Shown in pieces: positions 8,543-17,350 of a stretch of 64,000 nt of DNA. A model generated the notes under the pieces. It did not search any database. It worked only from the letters and a program-made list of their open reading frames with translations, and was not told the DNA's origin. A program made the translations under genes and the position numbers. How positions within the stretch are numbered: position 1 is the stretch's first letter; each line of letters begins with the position of its first letter. The stretch is from Arthrobacter woluwensis (lineage in GTDB: Bacteria > Actinomycetota > Actinomycetes > Actinomycetales > Micrococcaceae), in the NCBI RefSeq assembly GCF_030816155.1, contig NZ_JAUSXR010000001.1, positions 620,001-684,000 of the forward strand, written 5' to 3'.

Positions 8543-8836
8543 ATGTCATTTCAGGCATACCTCGATGCGATCGAGGACAAGACGGGCAAGACCCCGCGGC
8601 AGCTGGTCGAGGAGGCCCAGGCCAAGGGCTTCGGCGAGGCGGGGGTGAAAGCGGGAGTGATCCTCGAGTGGCTCAAGGACGAGTACGGCCTGGGGCGCGG
8701 ACATGGCATGGCGCTGGTGCACGTCCTGAAGAACGGGCCAACCATCAGCGACAAACACGTCGGCAGTGGTGGCACCCATGCCGACGCGTCCACGGAACTG
8801 TGGCTCGACGGCAAGGCGAGCAAACCACAGCCGTGA
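8543..8836 (+). CDS. DUF4287-domain protein
   Basis: A 97-residue protein that begins MSFQAYLDAIEDKTGKTPRQL, followed by WLKDEYGLGRGHGMALVHVL, the pattern of the DUF4287 family found widely in Actinobacteria. The function of the family is not known to me. There is no signal peptide or membrane segment. A purine-rich stretch (GACGACGAAGGACACG) precedes the ATG. It sits in front of a two-component pair but is separated from it by 75 bp, so co-transcription is uncertain. Confidence 0.8.
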   Translation: MSFQAYLDAIEDKTGKTPRQLVEEAQAKGFGEAGVKAGVILEWLKDEYGLGRGHGMALVHVLKNGPTISDKHVGSGGTHADASTELWLDGKASKPQP

Positions 8837-8911
8837 CGGCCGGAGCGGCCCTTTTCCACATACTCCACCCGGGGGACGCGGCCGGCTGCCGCGACGTTTA
8901 GGCTCGGGATC

Positions 8912-10210
8912 ATGAACAGTGCCCGCCGACGCCGGATCGTCCAATTCGGTATTCCGTGCGCCGTGGCGGTGATCCAGGTTCTCGGCACGGTGGCCATGGC
9001 GCACTGGCGCGGTCTGGACCTGCCGCCCGCGACGGTGCTGTTCCTCCTGGCCGGTCCCGCCGCACTGCTGTTCATGCGCCGCCGGCCGGCCCTGGTACTG
9101 GCTTTCCAGGTGTTGCTCGCGGGTTGTTATGTGCTTCTTTCCTTGCCGTGGGGGCCGGTGTTCGTGGCCTTCGCCGTGGCCTTGTTCAATGCCTCGCTCC
9201 GGGGGAGACGATGGCAGTCCTGGGCCGTGGTGGGCCTTGTGGGGCTGCTGGCCGCGCTGCAGGAATTCGGGTGGCTTCCGCTGCGCGAGGCGATGTGGAG
9301 TCCGCCCTGGGCTGCCGGTGCGCCGTGGGCGGCCACGCCGGCCCTGGCGGCGGCGACCGCATGGCTCGCGGTTCTCGTCCTCCTGGGGGAAGCGGGCCGG
9401 CGTCGTCGGTCGAGGCTGGCGGAGCTGAGAGAGCAGCGGGCGGCGCGGGAGCAGGCCGAACGGGACGAATACCGTCTGGCTCTGGCCCGCGACATCCATG
9501 ACGTGGTGGGTCACTCGCTGTCCCTGATCAACGTGCAGGCTTCCGTGGCGCTGCATCTGGGGGAGAAGGACCCGGCTCGGCTGACCGAGGCGCTGCGGAA
9601 CATCAAGGATGCGAGCAAGGACTCCCTGGCCGAGGTGCGGGACCTGCTGGATGTCCTGCGGGAGCAGGCACCGGCGGGGACTGAACCCGGTCCGACCGTG
9701 GTGGCCGGGGAAGATGCCGCCCGGAGCGCGCCTCGCACGCCGCCCGTGCGTCACCGGGCCATCGCCGAGGTGGAGGCGCTCGTGGAGGAGGCGCGCGCCG
9801 TCGGCGTGAGGGTGGAGATCGAACCGTCCGACGGTCTGAAGGCCTGGCAGGCCGGAACCTCGCCTCTGAACCCAGCAACGGCGGATGCCCTGTTCCGGGC
9901 GGTGCAGGAAGGACTGAGCAACGTCCGGCGGCACGCCAGTGCCCAGGAAGCCGTCCTGGAGTGCGGATCCCGGAGGGACGGGGTGTGGTTCCGGCTCAGC
10001 AGCCCGGTGGATGGGACGGTCGGCGCGATATCCGAGGGGCACGGGCTCCGGGGCATGCGGGAGCGCGTGGCCGCGTGCGGCGGATGGATGTCCGTCCGTG
10101 CAGAGGGCGGCCGGTACCTTCTCGAGGTCAGTGTGCCCCGGAGGGTGGACGAGCCGTCGAACAGCGCGGAAGGCAGTGCAGGAACCCCGGGGATCGAGGT
10201 CGCACCATGA
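8912..10210 (+). CDS. Sensor histidine kinase, NarL/HisKA_3 type
   Basis: A 432-residue membrane kinase. Four hydrophobic segments occupy roughly residues 9-160, with very short external loops, so the signal is probably sensed in or at the membrane. The dimerisation/phosphoacceptor region follows, with H196 in DIHDVVGHSLSLINVQASV, then the ATPase region with LFRAVQEGLSNVRRHA (N box) and GHGLRGMRERVAACGG (G box). Its stop overlaps the start of the response regulator gene (ATGATG at 10207). The stimulus and regulon cannot be read from sequence. Confidence 0.92.
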   Translation: MNSARRRRIVQFGIPCAVAVIQVLGTVAMAHWRGLDLPPATVLFLLAGPAALLFMRRRPALVLAFQVLLAGCYVLLSLPWGPVFVAFAVALFNASLRGRRWQSWAVVGLVGLLAALQEFGWLPLREAMWSPPWAAGAPWAATPALAAATAWLAVLVLLGEAGRRRRSRLAELREQRAAREQAERDEYRLALARDIHDVVGHSLSLINVQASVALHLGEKDPARLTEALRNIKDASKDSLAEVRDLLDVLREQAPAGTEPGPTVVAGEDAARSAPRTPPVRHRAIAEVEALVEEARAVGVRVEIEPSDGLKAWQAGTSPLNPATADALFRAVQEGLSNVRRHASAQEAVLECGSRRDGVWFRLSSPVDGTVGAISEGHGLRGMRERVAACGGWMSVRAEGGRYLLEVSVPRRVDEPSNSAEGSAGTPGIEVAP

Positions 10211-10893
10211 TGAGCAGTGAATCAGGAACCGACCGTCCCATCCGGGTGGCGCTCGCGGATGACCAGGGCCTCATCCGGGCCGGATTCCGGGCGTTGATCG
10301 AAGCCGAGGACGGCCTGGCGATCGTGGGTGAGGCGTCCACCGGTCGGGAGGCGGTGGCCCTCGCACGGCGGACCCGGCCGGACGTGATGCTGATGGACAT
10401 CCGGATGCCGGACGGCGACGGGCTGGAAGCCACCCGGGACATCGCCCGCCAGGGGCCGTTGCCGCGGATCATCATCCTGACCACTTTCGGGCTCGACGAG
10501 TACATCGTGGACGCCATCAGGGCCGGCGCCGCGGGGTTCCTCGTCAAGGACACCGAACCGGCGGAGCTGCTGCGGGCCATCCGTGCGGTCCACGACGGCG
10601 ACGCGCTCCTCTCGGCGCCGGTCACCCGACGGGTCCTGGACTACCTCAAGGGCCAGGGCGGTTCGGCGGCGCCCCGGAGCCTGGCGGAGATCACCGAACG
10701 TGAGCGGGAAGTCCTGGCGCTGGTCGGGGAAGGGCTCAACAACGCCGAGATCGCCGAGCGCCTGTACATCACGCCCCTCACGGCCAAGACCCACGTCTCC
10801 CGGATCATGGGCAAGCTGGGGTGCCGGGACCGGGCGCAGCTGGTGGTCGCGGCCTACGAATCCGGGCTGGTCAGGCCCGGATGGACGCCGTGA
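10207..10893 (+). CDS. NarL/FixJ-family response regulator
   Basis: A 228-residue regulator partnered with the overlapping kinase gene. The receiver has the acidic pair in VALADDQGLIRAG and the phosphoacceptor D64 in VMLMDIRMP, with conserved Thr in IILTTFG and Lys in FLVKDTEP. The LuxR-type helix-turn-helix near the C-terminus reads LTEREREVLALVGEGLNNAEIA-like (here ITEREREVLALVGEG then NNAEIAERLYITPLTAKTH). The start is ATG 10207, overlapping the kinase stop by 4 bp. Confidence 0.93.
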   Translation: MMSSESGTDRPIRVALADDQGLIRAGFRALIEAEDGLAIVGEASTGREAVALARRTRPDVMLMDIRMPDGDGLEATRDIARQGPLPRIIILTTFGLDEYIVDAIRAGAAGFLVKDTEPAELLRAIRAVHDGDALLSAPVTRRVLDYLKGQGGSAAPRSLAEITEREREVLALVGEGLNNAEIAERLYITPLTAKTHVSRIMGKLGCRDRAQLVVAAYESGLVRPGWTP

Positions 10894-11130
10894 CCCGGTG
10901 ATGCCAACGGTGATGCTGGGAGGTCGTGACGCTGGGACCTCGGCGTCGAGGGGTTCCTCTGAAGCTGCATTTCCGTCACGCAGTGGCGCTGCGTTGATGA
11001 AGCTGTGATCCCCGGTGACCTGTGTGGTCCTGACCCCATGGCACGGTGGCCTCCTGGTCGGGTGTCGGCGCGGTCCAGTGGGGTAGTGGCTTCGCTCCAC
11101 GCGGAACCGAATCGCGGTGACGCTGCGTTG
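10894..11130. other. Non-coding stretch before the octanucleotide array
   Basis: No supported gene is seen in these 237 bases or in the following array and leader up to 11456. The phrase GACGCTGCGTTGATG or GGCGCTGCGTTGATG occurs twice, near 10985 and 11118, which suggests local duplication. Confidence 0.5.
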
Positions 11131-11266
11131 ATGGTCCTGCGACTCTGCGACCTTGTCACCCGGCGACTCTGCGACCCTGCAACCTTGTTGCCCGGCGGCC
11201 CGGCGGCCCGGTGGCCCGGCGGCTCTGCGATCCTGCGACTCTGCGACCTTGTGGCCCGGCGGCTCG
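11131..11266. repeat. Imperfect 8-bp tandem array (16-17 units)
   Basis: From 11139 to 11266 the sequence is exactly sixteen consecutive 8-mers without an indel; a seventeenth degenerate unit precedes it. Units include GCGACTCT, GCGACCTT, GTCACCCG, GCGGCCCG, GTGGCCCG and GCGGCTCT, with consensus GYGRCYYK. The period is not a multiple of three and no credible gene covers it. Confidence 0.85.
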
Positions 11267-11456
11267 CCCATGCAGCCTGGCACTGCTACCGGCGACGTCC
11301 GGCGTGCTCCGGGCCCGTACTCCCGCGGGAGTACACGCGCCCCCGAAGTGTTTCCCCACGGCAGACGCCTCGGAACAGCGACCCGCGAAGGATGGAATCA
11401 GGCCGGAACACCGGCCCGTCACGGCCGTCGAGGACGGCCCCACGAAAGGTTCCATC

Positions 11457-11726
11457 ATGGTCACCACAGCACTTCTGGCAGCCCCGGCCATCGCCGCTCA
11501 TGGCATGTGGGCCGGGGGATTCTTTCCCTGGTTCCTCATCTTCCCGTTCTTCTGGTTCATCCTGCTCTTCGTCGGGCTGTTCTTCTTTGCCCGTCGTCGG
11601 CGTCACTGGGCCGGGCAGGCCGGCCGGATGGGCGCGGAGTCGGTCCTCCGGGAACGGTATGCCCGGGGAGAGATCGACGAGACCGAGTACCGCCAGCGCC
11701 TGGAAGTCCTCCGCGCGAACTCCTGA
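11457..11726 (+). CDS. Small membrane protein with SHOCT domain
   Basis: An 89-residue protein starting at ATG 11457. Residues ~1-45 are very hydrophobic (APAIAAHGMWAGG, then FFPWFLIFPFFWFILLFVGL), giving one or two membrane segments, followed by the basic ARRRRHW. The C-terminal ~30 residues (ESVLRERYARGEIDETEYRQRLEVL) are a classic SHOCT motif, a short oligomerisation element found at the ends of many bacterial proteins. An ACGAAAGG purine tract lies before the start. Its job is unknown. Confidence 0.85.
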   Translation: MVTTALLAAPAIAAHGMWAGGFFPWFLIFPFFWFILLFVGLFFFARRRRHWAGQAGRMGAESVLRERYARGEIDETEYRQRLEVLRANS

Positions 11727-11757
11727 TCCGATCGGGTGTCAGGCGACGCCTCCCCTC

Positions 11758-11824
11758 GAGTCCGCTGGCAAGGGGGTGAATCCGCTACATCTGAGAGCGG
11801 ATTCACCCCTTCACCAGCGGACTC
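11758..11824. repeat. Nested palindrome (two stems)
   Basis: The outer arms GAGTCCGCTGG (11758-11768) and their complement (11814-11824) enclose perfect 14-bp inner arms, GGGGTGAATCCGCT (11773-11786) and complement (11796-11809), with a 9-nt loop. The design is like the elements at 2202, 3540 and 55617. Confidence 0.8.
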
Positions 11825-11877
11825 AGCCAGGTCGAGGCCAGCCCGAGAGCCCTCAAGCCGGCCTGGACCCACCCTCC

Positions 11878-12049
11878 GCTGAACTCGCTATGAACGGGTT
11901 GACCTCGCTACTCCGGGTAGCGAGGTCAACCCGTTCATAGCGAGTTCAGCACAATGTCGAGAGCGGGATAGCGAGGTCAACCCGTTCATAGCGAGTTCAG
12001 GACGGTGGCGAGTGCGAGACAGCGAGGCCAGCCCCTTCCTACGAGTTGG
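11878..12049. repeat. 33-bp-arm palindrome plus 51-bp direct repeats
   Basis: Perfect 33-bp inverted arms at 11878-11910 and 11918-11950 with a 7-nt loop CTCCGGG. The right half starts a direct repeat series of 51-bp period: 11918-11968, 11969-12019 and a degenerate third unit to about 12049. The first 32 bases of units 1 and 2 are identical. No credible gene covers the region. Confidence 0.88.
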
Positions 12050-12167
12050 CCGCTGTGACCCCCGCCCACCCCGTCCGCCACCACCCCGCCCGCCCCCGCC
12101 CACACCCGTCCGTTCGCCCGGCGGGAACATGGACGGGTGCGGTCCGCGATTGAGAGAGAATGGATGC

Positions 12168-12734
12168 ATGCGATCTCTTGGACCCGAAGACACCCAGTCC
12201 GGCGCCGGCACGCGCTTCAGCGCGGCCAAGGCCAGCACCTTCAGGATCGGCGGCCTGGGCATGTCCGTCCTGGTCCTCGCCTTCCTCGTGGCAGTGATCT
12301 TCGCCGCGAACCAGAACAGCGTGGTGGGCTGGTTCGTCGTCGTCATCTCGCTGGGGTGGCTGCTCCTCGCGGCGTTCGTCGTGTTCAGCATCCAGCGTGC
12401 GACCAAGCGGGCCGCGGCCAAGCTGAATGAAGCGAGCAACGCCTTCAACGCGGCAGCCGGCCGGGCGCCGTCGTCGTCCTCCGAAGGGACGCGGCTCGTG
12501 GCGCAGGACGGCGAGTCCACGCGCATGCGGGACATGAAGCTGGACCACTCGTTCAAGATCGTCCAGGTGCAGGCCCGGGTGATCGAAGAGGAGCTCGCCA
12601 AGGGCGCCGCGGGCGACCAGGACATGGTCACCCGCGCCCTCGAGACCATCACCATCACCGCCACCAACGCACGTGACATGATCAAGTCCGGCGGGGCCAC
12701 CGAGGCACCGGTGACCGGCACCGTCATCGACTAG
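12168..12734 (+). CDS. Hypothetical two-helix membrane protein
   Basis: A 188-residue protein from ATG 12168. Two adjacent membrane helices (~28-48 in GGLGMSVLVLAFLVAVIFAA and ~53-74 in VGWFVVVISLGWLLLAAFVV) are followed by a cytoplasmic, partly helical region with many Ala, Glu and Lys residues (~78-188), including RVIEEELAKGA and ETITITATNARDMI. I do not recognise the family. It lies just upstream of xthA (10 bp apart, same strand) and may be transcribed with it. The frame extends upstream to 12012 through proline-rich low-quality sequence, which is not likely to be coding. Confidence 0.75.
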   Translation: MRSLGPEDTQSGAGTRFSAAKASTFRIGGLGMSVLVLAFLVAVIFAANQNSVVGWFVVVISLGWLLLAAFVVFSIQRATKRAAAKLNEASNAFNAAAGRAPSSSSEGTRLVAQDGESTRMRDMKLDHSFKIVQVQARVIEEELAKGAAGDQDMVTRALETITITATNARDMIKSGGATEAPVTGTVID

Positions 12735-12744
12735 AGTTACGAGG

Positions 12745-13563
12745 GTGAACGTGGCTGAGAAGGACTATCTGCGCATTGCGACCGTCAACGTCAACGGCAT
12801 CCGGGCCGCCTACCGCAAGGGCATGGCCGAATGGCTCGCCGGCCGGGACGTGGACATCCTCACGCTTCAGGAGGTTCGCGCCCCTGATGATGTGGTCTTC
12901 GATCTGATCGGTGAGGGCTGGCACATCCTGCACGCCGAGGCGGAAGCCAAGGGCCGTGCCGGCGTCGCGCTGGTCTCCCGGGAGAAGCCCCTCGCCACGC
13001 GCGTGGGCATCGGTGATGACTACTTCGCCACCACCGGCCGCTGGGTGGAGGCCGACTTCGGACTCCCCAACGGTGAGAAGCTCACGGTCGTGAGCGCCTA
13101 CGTGCACTCGGGTGAGGTGGACACCCCCAAGCAGGTGGACAAGTACCGCTTCCTCGACACGATGATCACCCGCCTGCCGGCTCTGGCCGCTGAGAGCGAC
13201 CACGTCCTGATCACGGGTGACCTCAACGTGGGCCACACCGAGCTGGACATCAAGAACTGGCGCGGCAACACCAAGCGCGCGGGTTTCCTGCCGGAGGAGC
13301 GCGCCTACTTCGATCGGTTCTTCGGTGAGGAGATCGGGTTCAAGGACGTGGCACGTGAGCTGGCCGGCCCTGTGGACGGTCCGTACACCTGGTGGTCCCA
13401 GCGGGGCCAGGCGTTCGACAACGACACGGGTTGGCGTATCGACTACCACATGGCCACCCCCGCCCTCGCCGCCCGCGCGCGGCAGGCCGTGGTGGACCGC
13501 GCAGCCAGCTACGACACCCGTTTCTCCGACCACGCACCACTGGTGGTCGACTACAGCCTCTGA
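12745..13563 (+). CDS. xthA: Exodeoxyribonuclease III (AP endonuclease family)
   Basis: A 272-residue member of the exonuclease III/AP endonuclease family, acting in base-excision repair. Family motifs are clear: ATVNVNGIRAAYRKG near the start, LTLQEVRAP with the metal-binding Glu, GRAGVALVSR, LITGDLNVGHTELD, WWSQRGQAFDNDTGWRIDY, and SDHAPLVVDY at the end with the catalytic Asp-His. Start GTG 12745, with ACGAGG close upstream; a second GTG two codons later is also possible. It is followed after 42 bp by trpS. Confidence 0.95.
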   Translation: MNVAEKDYLRIATVNVNGIRAAYRKGMAEWLAGRDVDILTLQEVRAPDDVVFDLIGEGWHILHAEAEAKGRAGVALVSREKPLATRVGIGDDYFATTGRWVEADFGLPNGEKLTVVSAYVHSGEVDTPKQVDKYRFLDTMITRLPALAAESDHVLITGDLNVGHTELDIKNWRGNTKRAGFLPEERAYFDRFFGEEIGFKDVARELAGPVDGPYTWWSQRGQAFDNDTGWRIDYHMATPALAARARQAVVDRAASYDTRFSDHAPLVVDYSL

Positions 13564-13605
13564 GAGGCAGCGCGCCGGGGTGACCCGCGCGTTCCCAAGG
13601 ACACC

Positions 13606-14670
13606 ATGAGCCACAACACCATCACCGAAGAAGAATTCCTCACCCTGCACGCCGACCGCAGGCCCCGCGTCCTCTCCGGGATGCAGCCGTCCGCGGATTC
13701 GCTGCACCTGGGCAACTACCTGGGGGCCCTGGTCAACTGGGTCAAGGCTCAGGAGGATTACGACTCCTTCTACTTCATCCCGGACATGCACGCGATCACC
13801 GTGCCCCAGGACCCGGCCGAGCTGGCCGAGCGCACCCGGCGGACGGCCGCTCAGTACATCGCCGGCGGCATCGACGTCGAGAAGTCCACGCTGTTCGTCC
13901 AGTCGCACGTGCCCGAGCACGCACAGCTGGCCTGGGTCATGATGTGCATCACGGGCTTCGGCGAAGCCTCCCGGATGACCCAGTTCAAGGACAAGTCGGC
14001 CAAGGGCGGCCTGGACTCGGCGGGGGTGGGCCTGTTCACGTACCCCATGCTCATGGCCGCGGACATCCTGCTCTACCTGCCGGACGCCGTGCCGGTGGGC
14101 GATGACCAGAAGCAGCACGTGGAACTGGCCCGTGACCTGGCCCAGCGGTTCAACCACCGATTCGGCGAGACGTTCCGCCTGCCCAAGGCCCTGATCCGTA
14201 AGGATGGCGCCCGGATCTACGATCTGCAGGCGCCCACGTCCAAGATGTCCAAGTCCGCGTCGAGCCCCAACGGCCTCATCAACATCCTGGATGAGCCGAA
14301 GGTGATCGCCAAGCGCATCAGGTCCGCCGTGACGGATGCGGGCACGGAGATCTCCTTCGACCGCCAGGAGAAGCCGGGCGTCAGCAATCTGCTCGAGATC
14401 CTCTCCACCGTGAGCGACACCCCCGTGGAGACGCTGGTCGAGGAGTTCCAGGGCAAGATGTACGGCCACCTCAAGGTCGCCGTCGCGGACGCCGTCGTCG
14501 AGCGTCTGGAGCCGATCCGGGCCCGCACGCTGGAACTGCTGGAGGACCCGGCCGAACTCGACCGTCTTCTGGCCCGCGGCGCGGAGAAGGCCCGCGCCGT
14601 CGCCGCACCGGTGCTCGCGGACGTCTACGAGAAGGTGGGTTTCCTGGCTCCTGCAGGACAGGCAGACTGA
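13606..14670 (+). CDS. trpS: Tryptophanyl-tRNA synthetase
   Basis: TrpRS charges tRNA-Trp. The 354-residue product has the class I signatures: the HIGH-like HLGN in [18 protein letters not shown] (~31-48) and KMSKS in [13 protein letters not shown] (~206). Also conserved are DMHAIT and the [19 protein letters not shown] segment that binds tryptophan and the adenylate. Length is normal. Start ATG 13606 has AAGGA upstream. It is followed 4 bp later by a 2H phosphoesterase gene, so the genes are probably one transcript. Confidence 0.98.
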   Translation: MSHNTITEEEFLTLHADRRPRVLSGMQPSADSLHLGNYLGALVNWVKAQEDYDSFYFIPDMHAITVPQDPAELAERTRRTAAQYIAGGIDVEKSTLFVQSHVPEHAQLAWVMMCITGFGEASRMTQFKDKSAKGGLDSAGVGLFTYPMLMAADILLYLPDAVPVGDDQKQHVELARDLAQRFNHRFGETFRLPKALIRKDGARIYDLQAPTSKMSKSASSPNGLINILDEPKVIAKRIRSAVTDAGTEISFDRQEKPGVSNLLEILSTVSDTPVETLVEEFQGKMYGHLKVAVADAVVERLEPIRARTLELLEDPAELDRLLARGAEKARAVAAPVLADVYEKVGFLAPAGQAD

Positions 14671-14674
14671 ACCC

Positions 14675-15262
14675 ATGTGCCAGGAGCCGAACGCCGGGGG
14701 CGCCGTCACTCAGCAGGGTCCCGACCCTGCTGAGGAGACGCAGCCCTGTGTCGGCGTGATCATCGGCTTCCCGGAGGACATCGCCTCCGAACTCCAGGTC
14801 TGGCGCGCCTCCTTCGGCGATCCCATGGCCTCCCACGTCCCCGCGCACATCACGCTGGTGACGACCACCCCGGCCGCCGACTGGCCCAGCGCGCTGGAGC
14901 ACGTCCGCTCGGTCGCCACGGACACTGCCCCGTTCACCATCACCCTGAACGGCACCGGATCCTTCCGGCCCGTGTCACCCGTGGTGTACCTGAACGTGGT
15001 CGACGGATTCGAGGACTGCGTGCAGCTGCACGAGGCCCTCCAGGCCGGGCCGCTGGACCGCGAACCGGCCTTCCCCTATCACCCGCACGTCACCGTGGCC
15101 CATGATGTAGGGGAGAGCAGTCTGACCGACGCCGAGGAGGCCCTGGCCTCCTACGCGGCCACCATCACGGTGGACCGCATCGGTGTGTACGAGCACGTGG
15201 CCAACGGATTCTGGAAACTACGGGAGGAAGTTCCTCTTGGCGGGACACCGAAACAGCGCTGA
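14675..15262 (+). CDS. 2'-5' RNA ligase / 2H phosphoesterase family protein
   Basis: A 195-residue protein with the two HxT motifs of the 2H (LigT-like) phosphoesterase superfamily: HITL in ASHVPAHITLVTTTP and HVTV in YHPHVTVAHD, about 80 residues apart. Members hydrolyse or form 2',3'-cyclic or 2'-5' phosphodiester bonds in RNA; the exact substrate is not known. It lies directly after trpS. The 3' end overlaps the start region of the YihY-family gene by 26 bp. Confidence 0.85.
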   Translation: MCQEPNAGGAVTQQGPDPAEETQPCVGVIIGFPEDIASELQVWRASFGDPMASHVPAHITLVTTTPAADWPSALEHVRSVATDTAPFTITLNGTGSFRPVSPVVYLNVVDGFEDCVQLHEALQAGPLDREPAFPYHPHVTVAHDVGESSLTDAEEALASYAATITVDRIGVYEHVANGFWKLREEVPLGGTPKQR

Positions 15263-16304
15263 GGCGCCCGAGAACAGCACTGAGCCCTTGCCGGAAGACC
15301 CGGTAGGGGAGGAGGTCTCGCCCCTCGACAGGGCGGGCCTCCGCCGTGAGGAACGACGACGCCGGGACGCCCTCTGGCGCGGATTCGGCCAGGGGCAGCG
15401 GACCCCCGCCTTCCTCGGGGCCTTCTTCGCCTGGCTGGCGGCCCTGAGCGCCACCTGGCTTCCGCTGAGGGTCTGGGGCAACTTCCAGGCCCGCAACGGC
15501 TCGCTCGTGGCGGGCGGGGTGGCCTTCCGGATGTTCTTCTCGATCGGCGCGCTGACGGTGGCCGGTTTCGGCATCAGCGGCCTGGTGCTCAACGGTCACC
15601 CGGAGTTCCGCGACAGCATCCTGACCGCCGCGTCCAAAGCGCTGCCCGGGGTGCTCAAACGCGGTGACGGCCCGGGCCTCATCGACCCCGACAAATTCCT
15701 CGACCCGGGTGGCCTGAGCTGGACCGTGGTCCTTTCCCTGATCGTCGCCCTGTTCAGTTCGCTGGGCTGGATCGGCGGCACTCGCGAAGGCATGCGTCAG
15801 GTGGCCGTGCAGCCGCCCCTCAAGGAGAACTTCATCGTCGCGAGGCTCCTGGACCTGGCCACCCTCCTGCTGATGGCGCTGGCTCTGCTGCTCAGCGTCG
15901 GCATCACCCTGCTCTCCAGCGACCTGCTGGCCCACCTTCTGGCCGGCACACCCTTCGAGCAGGTCATGCGGTTCCCGTTCCTGGCGATCGCTGCGGGCCT
16001 GATCCTGAACGGCTGCACCGGGGCTCTGCTGATGCGGGTGGGAGCCCGGCTGAAGTTCCCGCGGAAGCCGTTCCTCGAAGGCGTCGTGATCTGCGCCGTC
16101 ATCCTGACGATCATGCAGGCCCTGAGCAGCGAACTGCTCGGCATGGCCACCAAGAACCCGGTCATGGCCTCGTTCGGGATCGTCGTGGGTGTCCTGGTGT
16201 GGCTGAACCTGCTCAGCATGGTGCTGCTGCTGTGCACGTCGTGGTCCACCGTGCGTGCGGCCGACGTCGAAGCGGCATCCTCCGCTGGGTCCGACGAGGC
16301 CTGA
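15237..16304 (+). CDS. YihY/BrkB-family inner-membrane protein
   Basis: A 355-residue membrane protein of the YihY/virulence factor BrkB family. A charged N-terminal tail of ~70 residues is followed by about six membrane segments, with the family-typical NFQARNGSLVAGGVAFRMFFS, TWLPLRVW and GLSWTVVLSLIVALFSSLG. Start is taken at TTG 15237 because GGGAGGAAG lies 6 nt upstream; GTG 15183 would overlap the previous gene by 80 bp and has no comparable site. The family is widespread, but transport function is unproven. Confidence 0.88.
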   Translation: MAGHRNSAEAPENSTEPLPEDPVGEEVSPLDRAGLRREERRRRDALWRGFGQGQRTPAFLGAFFAWLAALSATWLPLRVWGNFQARNGSLVAGGVAFRMFFSIGALTVAGFGISGLVLNGHPEFRDSILTAASKALPGVLKRGDGPGLIDPDKFLDPGGLSWTVVLSLIVALFSSLGWIGGTREGMRQVAVQPPLKENFIVARLLDLATLLLMALALLLSVGITLLSSDLLAHLLAGTPFEQVMRFPFLAIAAGLILNGCTGALLMRVGARLKFPRKPFLEGVVICAVILTIMQALSSELLGMATKNPVMASFGIVVGVLVWLNLLSMVLLLCTSWSTVRAADVEAASSAGSDEA

Positions 16305-16386
16305 GCGCCCGTCGGCGGGCGTCGCCGCAGTCCGCTGGCCCTTGGGCGCTGCGGGCCCTCTGCTCTCCTGAGACCCTCGGCCGTCC

Positions 16387-17151
16387 TCAGACGCTGAGGT
16401 ACTGCTCCGCCCACGCGGAGATGATGCGCGCCACGCGCGCCGCCTGTCCCTTGCCCGTCAGGAGGTGCTCGGTGCCCTCCAGCGAGACGAAGCTCCGGGG
16501 GTGCCGGGCCGTCTGGAAGATGGCGCTGGCGTTGTCGATCCCCACGGTGTTGTCGGTGGGGGAGTGGAGCACCATGAGGGGCCGGTGCAGGCCACGGATG
16601 CACTCTCTCAGATCGGCCTGCTGGACGTCCTCCACGAAGTGCCGGCGCACCTCACGACGGCGGCCGCCCAGGTCCACCTCGGCACTCCCGGTGGACAGGA
16701 TGGTGTCAACCTCGGCATCGAACATGTGCTCCACATGCCGGGGCTCATACGGTGCGGCGACGGTCGCGACGGCGGCCACCTCGGGGAGTGACGACGCCGC
16801 GGCGAGCACTGCGGCCCCGCCGAAGGAATGGCCGACCAGGAGGCTGATCTGCTTGCCTTCGCCGCGCAGGAACTCCGCCGCCTTGATGGTGTCCGCCACC
16901 TTGACGCTGAAGGAGCCGTCCGACCAGTCCCCGGCGGAATCGCCCAGCCCGAGATTGTCGAAACGCAGCATCCCGACGCCCTGCTCGGCGAGGCCCTTGC
17001 AGATCCGAGAGGCCGACGGGCTGTCCTTGCCCAGCGTCAGCCCGTGAGAGAACAGGCCCCAGCCGCGGACCGGTCCGTCCGGGACGTCCAGGATGCCGGC
17101 CAGGCGTGCGCCCGTGCTGCCGTCGAAGCTGACCTTGAGGGTGGTGGGCAT
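16387..17151 (-). CDS. Alpha/beta hydrolase
   Basis: A ~254-residue cytosolic alpha/beta hydrolase. The nucleophile elbow is GHSFGG (LLVGHSFGGAAVLAAAS, ~105-120), an oxyanion HG motif lies in LFSHGLTLGKDSPSA, the acid is probably Asp in HSPTDNTVG, and the catalytic His is in EGTEHLLTG. The layout resembles hydrolases found alone or fused to OsmC domains. The start at 17151 has AAAGGCGG directly upstream; five codons further up, ATG 17166 is the alternative. It is convergent with the YihY-family gene. The substrate is unknown. Confidence 0.85.
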   Translation of the reverse strand: MPTTLKVSFDGSTGARLAGILDVPDGPVRGWGLFSHGLTLGKDSPSASRICKGLAEQGVGMLRFDNLGLGDSAGDWSDGSFSVKVADTIKAAEFLRGEGKQISLLVGHSFGGAAVLAAASSLPEVAAVATVAAPYEPRHVEHMFDAEVDTILSTGSAEVDLGGRRREVRRHFVEDVQQADLRECIRGLHRPLMVLHSPTDNTVGIDNASAIFQTARHPRSFVSLEGTEHLLTGKGQAARVARIISAWAEQYLSV

Positions 17152-17300
17152 CGGGCCGCCTTTCATCTGTCGTAGCCCTCAGAAGCGTACCGGGCCGGGG
17201 TCCCGCGTGCCGGATGTGAAGCACTTCGACGTCATGCCGGCCGCCGCGCGCCCAGGAGGCGAAGGCGGTCCGGCGACCACGACGGCGCCAGGAAACGCGA

Positions 17301-17334
17301 ACGGCGCCGCACACCGTGAGGTGAGCGGCGCCGT
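17301..17334 (-). terminator. Terminator hairpin after sdhB
   Basis: Arms ACGGCGCCGC (17301-17310) and complement (17325-17334), extended by CACC/GGTG, directly downstream of the sdh operon on the minus strand. It has the same ACGGCGCCG core as the hairpins at 6905, 43010 and 55511. Confidence 0.7.
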
Positions 17335-17350
17335 CCGTCGGCTGCTGAGA

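Noticed and set aside
11131..11266. Possible CRISPR array
   Set aside because: Units are 8 bp with no spacers and no cas genes nearby; it is a tandem microsatellite-like array.
11889..12040. Repeated peptide LAMNGLTSL in minus-strand frames
   Set aside because: It is simply the translation of the 51-bp repeats; no start, domain or codon bias supports a gene.
12724..14709. 661-codon open frame on the minus strand opposite xthA and trpS
   Set aside because: It lies wholly opposite two clearly conserved genes and its translation is repetitive Gly/Val/His/Arg sequence typical of antisense frames in high-GC DNA.
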